A DNA stretch of 5,777 bases from Cyanobacteriota bacterium (GTDB lineage: Bacteria > Cyanobacteriota > Cyanobacteriia > Phormidesmidales > Phormidesmidaceae). Location: contig JAIXUR010000464.1 of assembly GCA_027483425.1 (NCBI GenBank), positions 1 to 5,777 of the forward strand. The letters are read 5' to 3'. The first letter of the stretch is position 1; the number at the start of each line of letters is the position of its first letter. Below, piece after piece: positions 1 through 5,551 of the stretch. The notes below the pieces were generated by a model. It had not been told where the DNA came from. It did not search any database and saw only the letters and a program-made list of their open reading frames with translations. A program made the translations under genes and the position numbers.

Positions 1-234
1 GTCAAAAGCAAGCTCACCCAGGCCGATGTCGATGAGCATCTAGAGCGCCTGGGCAAATTCAAACGGCTAATGCCCCGCTATGGGGATGTGCGAGCGATGG
101 GAGCCGTCGCTGCGATGGTTGTCCCCGACGAGGTGGCTCGCTATGCCTACCGCCAGGGGCTGTTTGTGCTGGCCCAGTCGGGCGACAGCGTGGTCATCCT
201 CAACGATGCCCAGTTTCAACCCCAGGGTTGGTAG
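1..234 (+). CDS. C-terminal part of a PD-(D/E)XK nuclease-like hypothetical protein (5' end outside window)
   Basis: Frame 1 is open from the first base to a TAG at 232-234, giving 77 residues that begin VKSKLTQADVDEHLERLGKF and end in FQPQGW. From memory, this resembles the C-terminal part of cyanobacterial hypothetical proteins of the DUF3782 type: a V-K strand, a D-V-(D/N)-E-H-L-x-R-L helix, then GAVAAMVVPDEVARYAY and a QGLFVL strand before a short basic or aromatic end. In that family an E-V-K strand carries the PD-(D/E)XK catalytic Glu and Lys. If so, Lys2 of this fragment is the catalytic lysine and the preceding Glu lies just outside the window. Biological role is unknown; no nuclease activity can be claimed from this fragment. 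The HIP1 octamer GCGATCGC starts on the last base of the stop codon. The downstream gene is on the opposite strand, so this gene ends convergently with it. Confidence 0.72.
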   Translation, partial: VKSKLTQADVDEHLERLGKFKRLMPRYGDVRAMGAVAAMVVPDEVARYAYRQGLFVLAQSGDSVVILNDAQFQPQGW

Positions 235-241
235 CGATCGC
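234..241. repeat. HIP1 octamer GCGATCGC, first of five copies
   Basis: This is the highly iterated palindrome of cyanobacterial genomes. The other four exact copies are at 891-898 and 1448-1455 (inside pirin), and at 3055-3062 and 3941-3948 (inside dnaE). The copy here overlaps the last base of the preceding stop codon. Several near matches, such as GCGATCGG and GCGATCGA, were not counted. Confidence 0.9.
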
Positions 242-271
242 AGGCCAGGAGATTGCCAGCCAAAAAGATAA

Positions 272-306
272 CCCGTCAGGGGCGCAGGCTCTACGCCCCT
301 AACGGG
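272..306 (-). terminator. Hairpin, possible terminator of the CDGSH gene
   Basis: A 13 bp stem with a single C/A mismatch is formed by CCCGTCAGGGGCG (272-284) and CGCCCCTAACGGG (294-306), with a 9 nt loop. Read on the minus strand, the stem is followed by TATCTTTTT, as expected for an intrinsic terminator serving the minus-strand CDGSH gene. On the plus strand the stem is followed by AAGCAAAATG, with no T-run, so it would be a poor terminator for the gene ending at 234. The distance from the CDGSH stop (about 120 nt, with another repeat in between) lowers certainty. It could instead be a dispersed palindromic repeat. Confidence 0.4.
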
Positions 307-349
307 AAGCAAAATGCTTGGGTATTGTCGTGGCCAGCATGATGGCTAA

Positions 350-413
350 AAACCCGGTTTCTTCGTCGCTGCGCTAACGATATGACTTGCATTCTGGCCG
401 AGAAACCGGGTTT
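350..413. repeat. Fold-back repeat with 13 bp perfect arms (AAACCCGGTTTCT)
   Basis: The arms AAACCCGGTTTCT (350-362) and AGAAACCGGGTTT (401-413) are perfect reverse complements around a 38 nt centre. Each arm is also nearly palindromic in itself: AAACC-C-GGTTT on the left, and AGAAACC-G-GGTTTCT (401-415) on the right. Alternative cruciforms can therefore form. Arms of this kind recall intergenic repeats in filamentous cyanobacteria, from memory only. The element ends 14 nt beyond the CDGSH stop codon and could also affect 3' end stability of that transcript. Confidence 0.65.
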
Positions 414-426
414 CTGTGCCGACGTT

Positions 427-663
427 CTAGAGCTTGGTGTGGCTACCGTCGCAGAAGGGAGCGTTTTGGGTGTATTTGCAGGCACATAGGGCCACCTGCT
501 TTTTCTCCTCCAGGGTGAACGCCAGGGGGGTAAACTCAGTACCCTGGTGGGCCCCGTTGCAGAAGGGCTGGTTGGTCGACTGGCCGCAGGTGCACCAGTA
601 GTAGGTGCCAGCCTCCAGTTCCATGACCACGGGCTTAGTATCGGCAATGACGGGTTCAGCCAT
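427..663 (-). CDS. Tandem CDGSH-type iron-sulfur protein
   Basis: This 78-residue protein carries two copies of the CDGSH signature C-x-C-x2-(S/T)-x3-P-x-C-(D/N)-G-x-H. The first is CTCGQSTNQPFCNGAH (Cys24, Cys26, Cys35, His39) and the second is CACKYTQNAPFCDGSH (Cys60, Cys62, Cys71, His75). In this family each motif binds one [2Fe-2S] cluster with three Cys and one His, and the tandem arrangement resembles the CISD3/Miner2 type. There is no signal peptide or membrane segment, so it is probably a soluble cytoplasmic protein; a redox or cluster-transfer role is known for relatives but not shown here. The ATG is supported by a purine-rich ribosome site, AAAGAGAGGA on the minus strand (671-680), seven bases upstream. 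It lies downstream of pirin in the same direction, about 95 bp away with a hairpin between, so it may have its own promoter. Confidence 0.93.
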   Translation of the reverse strand: MAEPVIADTKPVVMELEAGTYYWCTCGQSTNQPFCNGAHQGTEFTPLAFTLEEKKQVALCACKYTQNAPFCDGSHTKL

Positions 664-670
664 CGGTTTT

Positions 671-680
671 TCCTCTCTTT
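671..680 (-). promoter_or_regulatory. Ribosome binding site of the CDGSH gene
   Basis: The minus-strand sequence AAAGAGAGGA ends seven bases before the ATG at 663-661. It fixes this start; no other in-frame Met lies nearby upstream. Confidence 0.6.
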
Positions 681-720
681 AGTAGTGGGTGTGAATCATT
701 GGGCGTGATCTGGACATCCC

Positions 721-750
721 GCCGGGGTAGAAGGGTTCTCTACCTCCGGC
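721..750 (-). terminator. Hairpin just past the pirin stop codon
   Basis: GCCGGGGTAGA (721-731) pairs with TCTACC-T-CCGGC (739-750), giving 11 bp with one bulged T (745) and a 7 nt loop. It begins 7 nt downstream of the pirin stop on the minus strand, which suits a 3' end or terminator stem. No T-run follows on the minus strand, where the next bases are GGGATGTCC. It may therefore be a transcript-stabilising or attenuating stem rather than a full intrinsic terminator. Confidence 0.4.
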
Positions 751-757
751 AAGCTTG

Positions 758-1477
758 CTAGGCGGCCATGTCAAACAGCAGCACCTCAGCCTCATTGGCC
801 GCCCCAGTCAGGGTGAGGCGATCGAGGTCGCCCCCGGCGGATGCCTCAATGGCGGCCCCATCTCCGGCGGTGAGGGCTTGGCCGTTGAGGGCGATCGCCC
901 CCCTGGCCACCTGCACCCAGGCGACTCGGCCCGGTGCTAGGACATGGTCTACGGTATCGCCCTCGGCCAGGGTGGTGGCATAGAGACTGATATCTTGATG
1001 AATGGTGACCGAGCCATCGCGGCCATCGCGGGAGCCCACCAGGCGCAGCTGCCCCTGCTTGTCTGCCGGATCAATATAGATTTGCTCATAGCCGGGGTCA
1101 ATGCCCTGGGTCTCCGGCACAATCCAGATTTGCAGCAGGTGAACCGGGGCGGTGTCAGAGGCATTAAATTCGCTGTGGCGAATGCCCGTGCCCGCCGACA
1201 TGCGCTGGACATCGCCGGGGCGAATGATCGAGCCGGTGCCCAGGCTGTCTTTGTGCTCCAGCGCCCCCTCCAGCACGTAGGTGACAATCTCCATGTCGCG
1301 GTGGCCATGGGTGTCAAAGCCCCGGCTGGGGGTGACCTTGTCTTCGTTGATCACCCGCAGGCTGGCAAAGCCCATGTGGTTGGGGTCGTAGTAGTTGCCA
1401 AAGGAAAAGCTATGGCGAGTATCGAGCCAGCCAAAGTTAGCGGCACCGCGATCGCTAGCAGGACGAATCGTAATCAT
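758..1477 (-). CDS. Pirin family protein (bicupin, metal-dependent)
   Basis: This 239-residue protein matches the bacterial pirin/YhhW family in length and motifs. The N-terminal cupin starts MITIRPASDRGAANFGWLD and includes HSFSFGNYYDPNHMGF, then RGFDTHGHRDMEIVTYVLEG and SAGTGIRHSEFN. The four expected metal ligands are all present: His57, His59, His101 and Glu103. A second, more divergent cupin fills residues from about 130 to the end. Family members include quercetin 2,3-dioxygenases and proteins with regulatory roles, so the substrate here is unknown; the location is probably cytoplasmic. The start at Met1 (1475-1477) is preferred over an in-frame Met at 1520-1522: it matches the conserved family N-terminus and has a perfect GGAGGT seven bases upstream. 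The LysR-type gene lies divergently, so pirin may be its target. Two HIP1 octamers lie within the gene. Confidence 0.95.
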   Translation of the reverse strand: MITIRPASDRGAANFGWLDTRHSFSFGNYYDPNHMGFASLRVINEDKVTPSRGFDTHGHRDMEIVTYVLEGALEHKDSLGTGSIIRPGDVQRMSAGTGIRHSEFNASDTAPVHLLQIWIVPETQGIDPGYEQIYIDPADKQGQLRLVGSRDGRDGSVTIHQDISLYATTLAEGDTVDHVLAPGRVAWVQVARGAIALNGQALTAGDGAAIEASAGGDLDRLTLTGAANEAEVLLFDMAA

Positions 1478-1479
1478 GG

Positions 1480-1498
1480 TTGACACCTCCAATGTCAA
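1480..1498. promoter_or_regulatory. TTGACA-N7-TGTCAA dyad over the pirin leader, candidate operator
   Basis: TTGACA (1480-1485) and TGTCAA (1493-1498) are perfect inverted repeats separated by 7 nt, and they enclose the pirin ribosome site. Related motifs recur in the same intergenic gap: GACAAT (1549-1554), ATTGACA (1565-1571) and ATTGTC (1573-1578). The last two lie just before the LysR start. Clustered dyads in a divergent LysR gap are typical of operator regions, but binding is inferred only. As RNA, pairing of the arms could also expose or hide the pirin ribosome site. Confidence 0.35.
1485..1490 (-). promoter_or_regulatory. Strong Shine-Dalgarno GGAGGT of the pirin gene
   Basis: GGAGGT on the minus strand lies seven bases before the ATG at 1477-1475 and decides the pirin start. 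It is the best ribosome site in the window, in contrast to the nearly SD-less LysR and dnaE starts. It lies almost entirely between the two arms of the TTGACA/TGTCAA dyad. Confidence 0.8.
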
Positions 1499-1505
1499 TG
1501 GATTG

Positions 1506-1534
1506 GAAACATCCGAATACATTCACGATATACT
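1506..1534 (+). promoter_or_regulatory. Possible promoter for the LysR gene
   Basis: TATACT (1529-1534) is a good -10 match and lies 52 nt before the LysR ATG. At 17 nt spacing the -35 would be GAAACA (1506-1511), which is only a 3/6 match, so an activated or weak promoter is more likely than a strong constitutive one. No start-site evidence is available. Confidence 0.3.
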
Positions 1535-1586
1535 GAATCCCATTAATAGACAATACCTAGTTTTATTGACAGATTGTCGCCAAAAA

Positions 1587-2465
1587 ATGGACAAACTTGA
1601 AAGCATGCGCGCCTTTACCCAGGTGGTCGAAGCCGGTGGGTTCGCCGCCGCCGCCCGGCAGATGGGCCTCTCGCGATCGGCGGTGAACAAGCTGGTGATC
1701 AACCTCGAAGAGCACCTGCAAACCCAGCTCTTGCACCGCACCACCCGCCAGGTCTCCCCGACCGACGCGGGGCGGGCCTACTACGATCGCTGCCTCGCCA
1801 TCCTCGCCGATTTAGAAGCCGCCGAACTGTCGCTCACCCGCCTGCACCAGGAGCCCCGTGGCAGCCTGCGCATTAACGCACCGATGACCTTTGGCACCCT
1901 GCACCTGGCCCCGCTGCTGGTGGAGTTTATGGCCCTGTACCCCGACCTGCACGTGGAGCTGGTGCTCAACGATCGCCGCATCGACCCCATCGAAGAAGGC
2001 TTCGACATCACCGTGCGGATTGCAGCCCAGCCCCCCGGTGCGGGGCTGATTGCCCATGTGCTCGCGGCCTGCCCCCTGGTGGTCTGTGCCGCCCCCGCCT
2101 ACCTGCAACGCCAGGGCCTGCCTACCCACCCCAGCGACCTCAAGCACCACGCCTGCCTCCACTACGGCCACCGCGCCCAAGACAACAGCTGGACCCTAGG
2201 CACCGCGCCATCCCACACCGTTACCATCCATGGCCCCCTGTGCTGCAACAACGGCGAAGTGCTGCGGGCGGCGGCGCTGGCGGGTCTGGGCATTGCCATG
2301 CTGCCAGAATTTATCGTGGCGGCGGATTTGCAGCAAGACCACCTGCGTCCGATCCTGGCGGACTACCCGCCCCTGGGCATCACTATCTATGCGCTCTACC
2401 CGGTGAATCGTCACCTGTCGGCCAAGGTGACTCGCCTGGTCGAGTTCTTGGCCCAAAAAATCTAG
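1587..2465 (+). CDS. LysR-type transcriptional regulator
   Basis: This 292-residue protein has the usual length and order of a LysR regulator. The winged helix-turn-helix occupies about residues 1-60, with FAAAARQMGLSRSAVNKLV at 19-37 and LHRTTRQVSPTDAG at 49-62. A linker helix runs to about residue 88, followed by the effector-binding domain from GSLRINAPMTFG (92-103) to the end. The GxLRxNAPMxFG start of that domain recalls the AaeR/CrgA-like branch, often linked to aromatic or stress responses; the ligand is unknown. The reading frame is open upstream to 1395, but that part overlaps pirin and does not look like LysR, so the ATG at 1587 is chosen. No clear Shine-Dalgarno precedes it (CGCCAAAAA). 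Divergence from pirin across 109 bp suggests control of pirin and of itself. No transcription terminator with a T-run follows. Confidence 0.93.
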   Translation: MDKLESMRAFTQVVEAGGFAAAARQMGLSRSAVNKLVINLEEHLQTQLLHRTTRQVSPTDAGRAYYDRCLAILADLEAAELSLTRLHQEPRGSLRINAPMTFGTLHLAPLLVEFMALYPDLHVELVLNDRRIDPIEEGFDITVRIAAQPPGAGLIAHVLAACPLVVCAAPAYLQRQGLPTHPSDLKHHACLHYGHRAQDNSWTLGTAPSHTVTIHGPLCCNNGEVLRAAALAGLGIAMLPEFIVAADLQQDHLRPILADYPPLGITIYALYPVNRHLSAKVTRLVEFLAQKI

Positions 2466-2496
2466 CGCTTGGGCAAATCAAAGAATTAGGGATCGC

Positions 2497-2555
2497 GTAG
2501 ATACTGTGTTGGCTCCGCAGCACTCTTGACGCGGCGGAGCCAACACAGTATCTAC
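2497..2555. repeat. Near-perfect palindrome, 22 bp arms with 15 nt loop
   Basis: The left arm (2497-2518, starting GTAGATACTGTG) and right arm (2534-2555, ending CACAGTATCTAC) are perfect reverse complements over 22 bp, around loop 2519-2533. No target-site duplication is visible in the flanks, and no transposase is nearby. There is no T-run on either side, so it is not a classical intrinsic terminator, though it begins 31 nt past the LysR stop and could end or stabilise that transcript. A dispersed palindromic element of REP or miniature-transposon type is the likeliest identity. Confidence 0.8.
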
Positions 2556-2587
2556 AAATTTAGGCTTGACAGACCCCTAGGTCATCC

Positions 2588-2635
2588 AGTCTGCTTTAGC
2601 AGACTTTAGCTGTGAGCCAGGGAGTTTATTCCTGG
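2588..2635. repeat. Double-hairpin REP-like element
   Basis: The first hairpin is AGTCTGCT (2588-2595) with AGCAGACT (2598-2605). It is followed by TTAGCTGTGAG and a second stem CCAGG (2617-2621) with CCTGG (2631-2635). The order GTCTGC-hairpin, TTAGCT linker, CCAGGG-hairpin recalls a dispersed intergenic repeat that I have seen in many cyanobacteria, from memory only. A relation to RAYT/IS200-type mobilised palindromes is possible, but no such transposase is in the window. Confidence 0.5.
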
Positions 2636-2709
2636 TGCTTTGGGCCGTAGTCCCCCATATCAAGGCCATTTCAGGAATTGCAGCGAGTGGATCAGCCACC
2701 TTAACAAGG

Positions 2710-2796
2710 GTAGGGGCATAACCTAGGCCCTGACCCGCTCTGCTACCGAAATAGGGGCAGGTAGGCTCAGGGGTTGCCCCTTAGGTCTACCCCTAC
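2710..2796. repeat. Nested imperfect fold-back, about 87 nt
   Basis: The outer arms GTAGGGGCATAACCTA (2710-2725) and TAGGTCTACCCCTAC (2782-2796) are imperfect inverted repeats. Inside them, CCCTGA (2728-2733) pairs with TCAGGG (2767-2772), and CTACC (2743-2747) pairs with GGTAG (2760-2764), all co-linear in one long stem. A competing pairing exists: TAGGGGCA occurs twice (2711-2718 and 2752-2759), and its AGGGGCA core can pair with TGCCCCT (2775-2781). It is probably a repeat element; an RNA role in the dnaE leader is only a possibility. Confidence 0.5.
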
Positions 2797-2899
2797 ATGT
2801 GGCGGTAGTAATTTCTATCTTTCCCAAAAATCACTAGATGTAGGCCGATAGATCCGCTACCCTGAGGGGGCAGCTTGGATGTCCTGGGCAAGGTTGTGC

Positions 2900-2929
2900 T
2901 GGCAACTGGGGTCATCAAGGCAGTAAAAT
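2900..2929 (+). promoter_or_regulatory. Weak candidate promoter of dnaE
   Basis: TAAAAT (2924-2929) resembles a -10 box, with TGGCAA (2900-2905) 18 nt upstream as a poor -35 (3/6). It would give a very short leader before the ATG at 2953. Upstream alternatives cannot be excluded, and no clear Shine-Dalgarno precedes dnaE. Confidence 0.22.
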
Positions 2930-2952
2930 TGTACTAATAGAGCCGCTGTACC

Positions 2953-5550
2953 ATGTCCTTTGTCGGTCTTCATATCCACAGTGCCTACAGCCTGCTCGAC
3001 GGGGCCAGTCAGCTGCCCCAACTGGTGGAGCGGGCGAAGGAGCTGGACATGCCCGCGATCGCCCTCACCGATCACGGGGTCATGTATGGTGCGATCGAGC
3101 TGATCAAGGTTTGCAAAGGGGCTGGGATCAAGCCGATCATCGGCAATGAGATGTATCTGATCAACGGCGACATTGCCCAGCAGCAGCGCCGCCCCCGCTA
3201 CCACCAGGTGGTGCTGGCCAAAAATACCCAGGGCTACAAAAACCTGGTTAAGCTCACCACCATTTCCCACCTACAGGGGGTGCAGGGCAAGGGCATTTTC
3301 TCCCGCCCCTGCATTAACAAAGATCTCCTAGAGCAGTACCACGAGGGGCTGATGGTCACCAGCGCCTGCCTGGGGGGTGAGGTGCCCCAGGCGATCTTGC
3401 AGAAGCGTCCTGACGTGGCCCGCCGGGTGGCCCAGTGGTATAAGGATCTCTTTGGCGAAGACTACTACCTCGAAATTCAGGATCACGGCTCCCCCGAAGA
3501 CCGGATCGTGAACGTGGAGATTCTCAAGATCGCCCGGGAGATGGATATCAAGGTGATCTGCACCAACGACTCCCACTACATTTCCTGTAATGACGTGGAG
3601 GCCCACGACGCGCTGCTGTGCATCCAAACCGGCAAGCTGCTGACCGAAGACAAGCGCCTGCGCTACAGCGGCACCGAGTATCTGAAGTCGGCGGACGAGA
3701 TGCGCCAACTCTTTCGCGACCACCTGTCTGAGGCGGTGATCGAAGAATCCATTGTCAATACCCTAGAGGTGGCGGACAAGGTCGAGGACTACACCGGTAT
3801 TTTGGGCCAGTCCCGCATTCCCGACTTTCCTATTCCTGAGGCCTTCGCCGATGCTGGGGCCTACATGGGCCACGTGGCGCGGGAGGGATTGGTCAAGCGG
3901 ATGAAAGCGGCCAGCTATGGCGAGATTAGCCAGGAGTACCGCGATCGCCTCGAGTACGAGATCGAAATGATGATTCAGATGGGGTTCCCCACCTACTTTT
4001 TGGTGGTGTGGGACTACATCCGCTTTGCCCGCGACAACAACATCCCGGTGGGGCCGGGGCGGGGCTCGGCGGCGGGGTCGCTGGTGGCCTACGCCATGGA
4101 AATTACCAATATCGACCCGATCCACCATGGCCTGCTGTTCGAGCGCTTTCTCAACCCCGAACGCAAGTCAATGCCCGATATTGACACCGACTTCTGCATC
4201 GACCGCCGGGACGAGGTGATCAAATACGTCACCCACCTCTACGGCGAGGAGCGGGTGGCCCAGATCATCACCTTCAACCGCATGACCTCTAAGGCGGTGC
4301 TTAAGGACGTGGCTCGGGTACTAGATATTCCCTACGCCGAGTCGGATCGGATGGCGAAGCTGATTCCGGTGGCGCGGGGCAAGCCCACCAAGCTCAAGGT
4401 GATGATCTCCGACGACACCCCGGCCCCGGAGTTCAAAGAAAAGTACGACAACGATTCCCAGACCCGCCGCTGGATCGACATGGCCCTGCGCATTGAGGGC
4501 ACCAACAAAACCTTCGGCATGCACGCCGCCGGAGTGGTGATCTCTAAGGATCCCCTGGATGAGATCGTGCCCCTACAGCGCAACAACGACGGCCAGGTGA
4601 TCACCCAGTACTACATGGAAGACGTGGAAGCCCTGGGTCTGCTAAAAATGGACTTTTTAGGCCTGCGCAACCTGACCATGATCCAAAAAACCCTGGATCT
4701 GATCGAGGCCACCCACGGCATCAAAATCGACCCCGACGACCTACCCATGGATGACCCCGCCACCTACAAACTACTGGAGCGGGGCGATCTGGGCGGCGTG
4801 TTTCAGCTGGAGTCCTCTGGGATGCGGCAGATCGTGAAAGACCTCAAGCCCTCTGGCCTAGAAGATATTTCCTCGGTGCTGGCCCTCTACCGACCGGGCC
4901 CCCTGGATGCGGGGCTGATTCCCAAATTTATCAACCGCAAGCACGGGCGTGAAAAAATCGACTTTGCCGACAAAATTCTAGAGCCGATTCTCAGCGAGAC
5001 CTACGGCATCATGGTCTACCAGGAGCAGATCATGAGAATTGCCCAGGATATGGGCGGCTACTCCCTCGGCCAGGCCGACCTGCTGCGGCGGGCCATGGGT
5101 AAGAAGAAAATGTCGGAAATGCTCATGCACCAGGGAAACTTTGTCGCCGGTGCCATGGAGAAGGGCGTGGCCAAACAGGTGGCCGAAGACCTCTGGGAGC
5201 AGATGGTGAAGTTTGCGGAATACTGCCTCAGTGCCGATACGGAACTGCTGACGCTGGAATACGGCCCCCTCACCATCGGCGAAATCGTGGCGAAGCGCAT
5301 CCCCTGCCAGGTCTTCAGCGTGGATGAGCACGGCTATGTGTATACCCAGCCCGTGGCCCAGTGGCACCGTCGGGGCCACCAGGAGGTGTTTGAATACCAC
5401 CTCGACGACGGCACCACGATTCGCGCCACCGCCGACCACCAATTTATGACCGAGACGGGGGAGATGATGGCGATCGACGAAATCTTTCAGCGCGGGCTAG
5501 ACTTGAAACAGGTGGAGGCACCTTGGCCGAATGTGCTGCGGTGCGCTTGA
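2953..5550 (+). CDS. dnaE: DNA polymerase III alpha subunit, N-terminal half with split-intein N-fragment
   Basis: This is the N-terminal part of the replicative polymerase, 865 residues: a 757-residue extein and a 108-residue intein N-half. It begins MSFVGLHIHSAYSLLDGASQ, the usual cyanobacterial DnaE start. The PHP domain keeps all nine expected metal ligands by alignment to M. tuberculosis DnaE1: His7, His9, Asp16, His41, Glu66, His84, Cys139, Asp206, His208. The palm has VGPGRGSAAGSLVAYAM (366-382), PDIDTDF with Asp409 and Asp411, and KMDFLGL with Asp567, matching the E. coli catalytic triad D401/D403/D555. It stops after KFAEY at the conserved split site. The fingers' end, the beta-clamp-binding region and the OB domain must come from a separate dnaE-C gene, not in this window, through protein trans-splicing. 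The only oddity is HSAYS where HSDYS is common. The RelE-like gene starts one base after the stop. Confidence 0.97.
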   Translation: MSFVGLHIHSAYSLLDGASQLPQLVERAKELDMPAIALTDHGVMYGAIELIKVCKGAGIKPIIGNEMYLINGDIAQQQRRPRYHQVVLAKNTQGYKNLVKLTTISHLQGVQGKGIFSRPCINKDLLEQYHEGLMVTSACLGGEVPQAILQKRPDVARRVAQWYKDLFGEDYYLEIQDHGSPEDRIVNVEILKIAREMDIKVICTNDSHYISCNDVEAHDALLCIQTGKLLTEDKRLRYSGTEYLKSADEMRQLFRDHLSEAVIEESIVNTLEVADKVEDYTGILGQSRIPDFPIPEAFADAGAYMGHVAREGLVKRMKAASYGEISQEYRDRLEYEIEMMIQMGFPTYFLVVWDYIRFARDNNIPVGPGRGSAAGSLVAYAMEITNIDPIHHGLLFERFLNPERKSMPDIDTDFCIDRRDEVIKYVTHLYGEERVAQIITFNRMTSKAVLKDVARVLDIPYAESDRMAKLIPVARGKPTKLKVMISDDTPAPEFKEKYDNDSQTRRWIDMALRIEGTNKTFGMHAAGVVISKDPLDEIVPLQRNNDGQVITQYYMEDVEALGLLKMDFLGLRNLTMIQKTLDLIEATHGIKIDPDDLPMDDPATYKLLERGDLGGVFQLESSGMRQIVKDLKPSGLEDISSVLALYRPGPLDAGLIPKFINRKHGREKIDFADKILEPILSETYGIMVYQEQIMRIAQDMGGYSLGQADLLRRAMGKKKMSEMLMHQGNFVAGAMEKGVAKQVAEDLWEQMVKFAEYCLSADTELLTLEYGPLTIGEIVAKRIPCQVFSVDEHGYVYTQPVAQWHRRGHQEVFEYHLDDGTTIRATADHQFMTETGEMMAIDEIFQRGLDLKQVEAPWPNVLRCA
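5224..5547 (+). other. Split intein N-fragment (DnaE IntN), 108 residues
   Basis: The intein starts at Cys758 of the fusion, directly after extein Tyr757 (KFAEY/CLSADTE). Block A is CLSADTELLTLEYGPLTIGE. The conserved WHRRGHQEVFEY stands at 47-58. Block B is IRATADHQFMT with Thr69 and His72, the residues that assist the first N-to-S acyl shift in Npu DnaE. Cys28 matches Npu, while position 59 is His where Npu has Cys. After FQRGLDLKQVEAP the tail runs WPNVLRCA, making it about six residues longer than the 102-residue Npu form and adding Cys107 next to the end. All N-side catalytic residues are present, so it should be active once paired with its IntC on DnaE-C, encoded elsewhere. There is no homing endonuclease domain, as expected for this family. 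Confidence 0.96.
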
Positions 5551-5551
5551 G

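Larger units (their letters stand above)
2466..2952. other. 487 bp gene-free region with three inverted-repeat structures
   Basis: No reading frame here looks like a protein. The region holds a 22 bp-arm palindrome (2497-2555), a double hairpin (2588-2635) and a larger nested fold-back (2710-2796), then about 155 bp without obvious structure before dnaE. The last part should contain the dnaE promoter and leader. No tRNA, CRISPR array or recognisable riboswitch was seen. Confidence 0.7.

Noticed and set aside
427..1477. CDGSH and pirin as a single operon
   Set aside because: They share a strand, but the gap of about 95 bp holds an 11 bp hairpin right after pirin, and the CDGSH gene has its own ribosome site. 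Co-transcription cannot be claimed from sequence.
944..1483. 179-codon open frame on the plus strand, antisense to pirin
   Set aside because: It is a shadow of the GC-rich pirin gene. The pirin frame has conserved ligands and a strong ribosome site, while this translation shows no recognisable family pattern.
1478..1522. Upstream Met for pirin (start at 1522)
   Set aside because: The family N-terminus and the GGAGGT site both point to 1477. The extra 15 residues would place the ribosome site inside the coding region.
1395..1586. N-terminal extension of the LysR frame
   Set aside because: The extra 64 residues overlap pirin on the other strand and the promoter gap and do not resemble a LysR N-terminus; MDKLESMRAFTQVVE at 1587 does.
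2497..2555. Intrinsic terminator of the LysR gene
   Set aside because: The stem is strong, but no T-run follows on either strand, and the arms are longer than usual for a terminator. It was kept as a repeat instead.
2640..2952. Riboswitch or known small RNA in the dnaE leader
   Set aside because: No recognisable riboswitch core, T-box or tRNA-like motif was seen; only the repeat-like fold-back is supported.
4978..5442. 154-codon open frame on the minus strand inside dnaE
   Set aside because: It is antisense to highly conserved polymerase and intein sequence and has no family signature. The same applies to the minus-strand frames at 2857-3270, 3328-3723 and 3763-4128.
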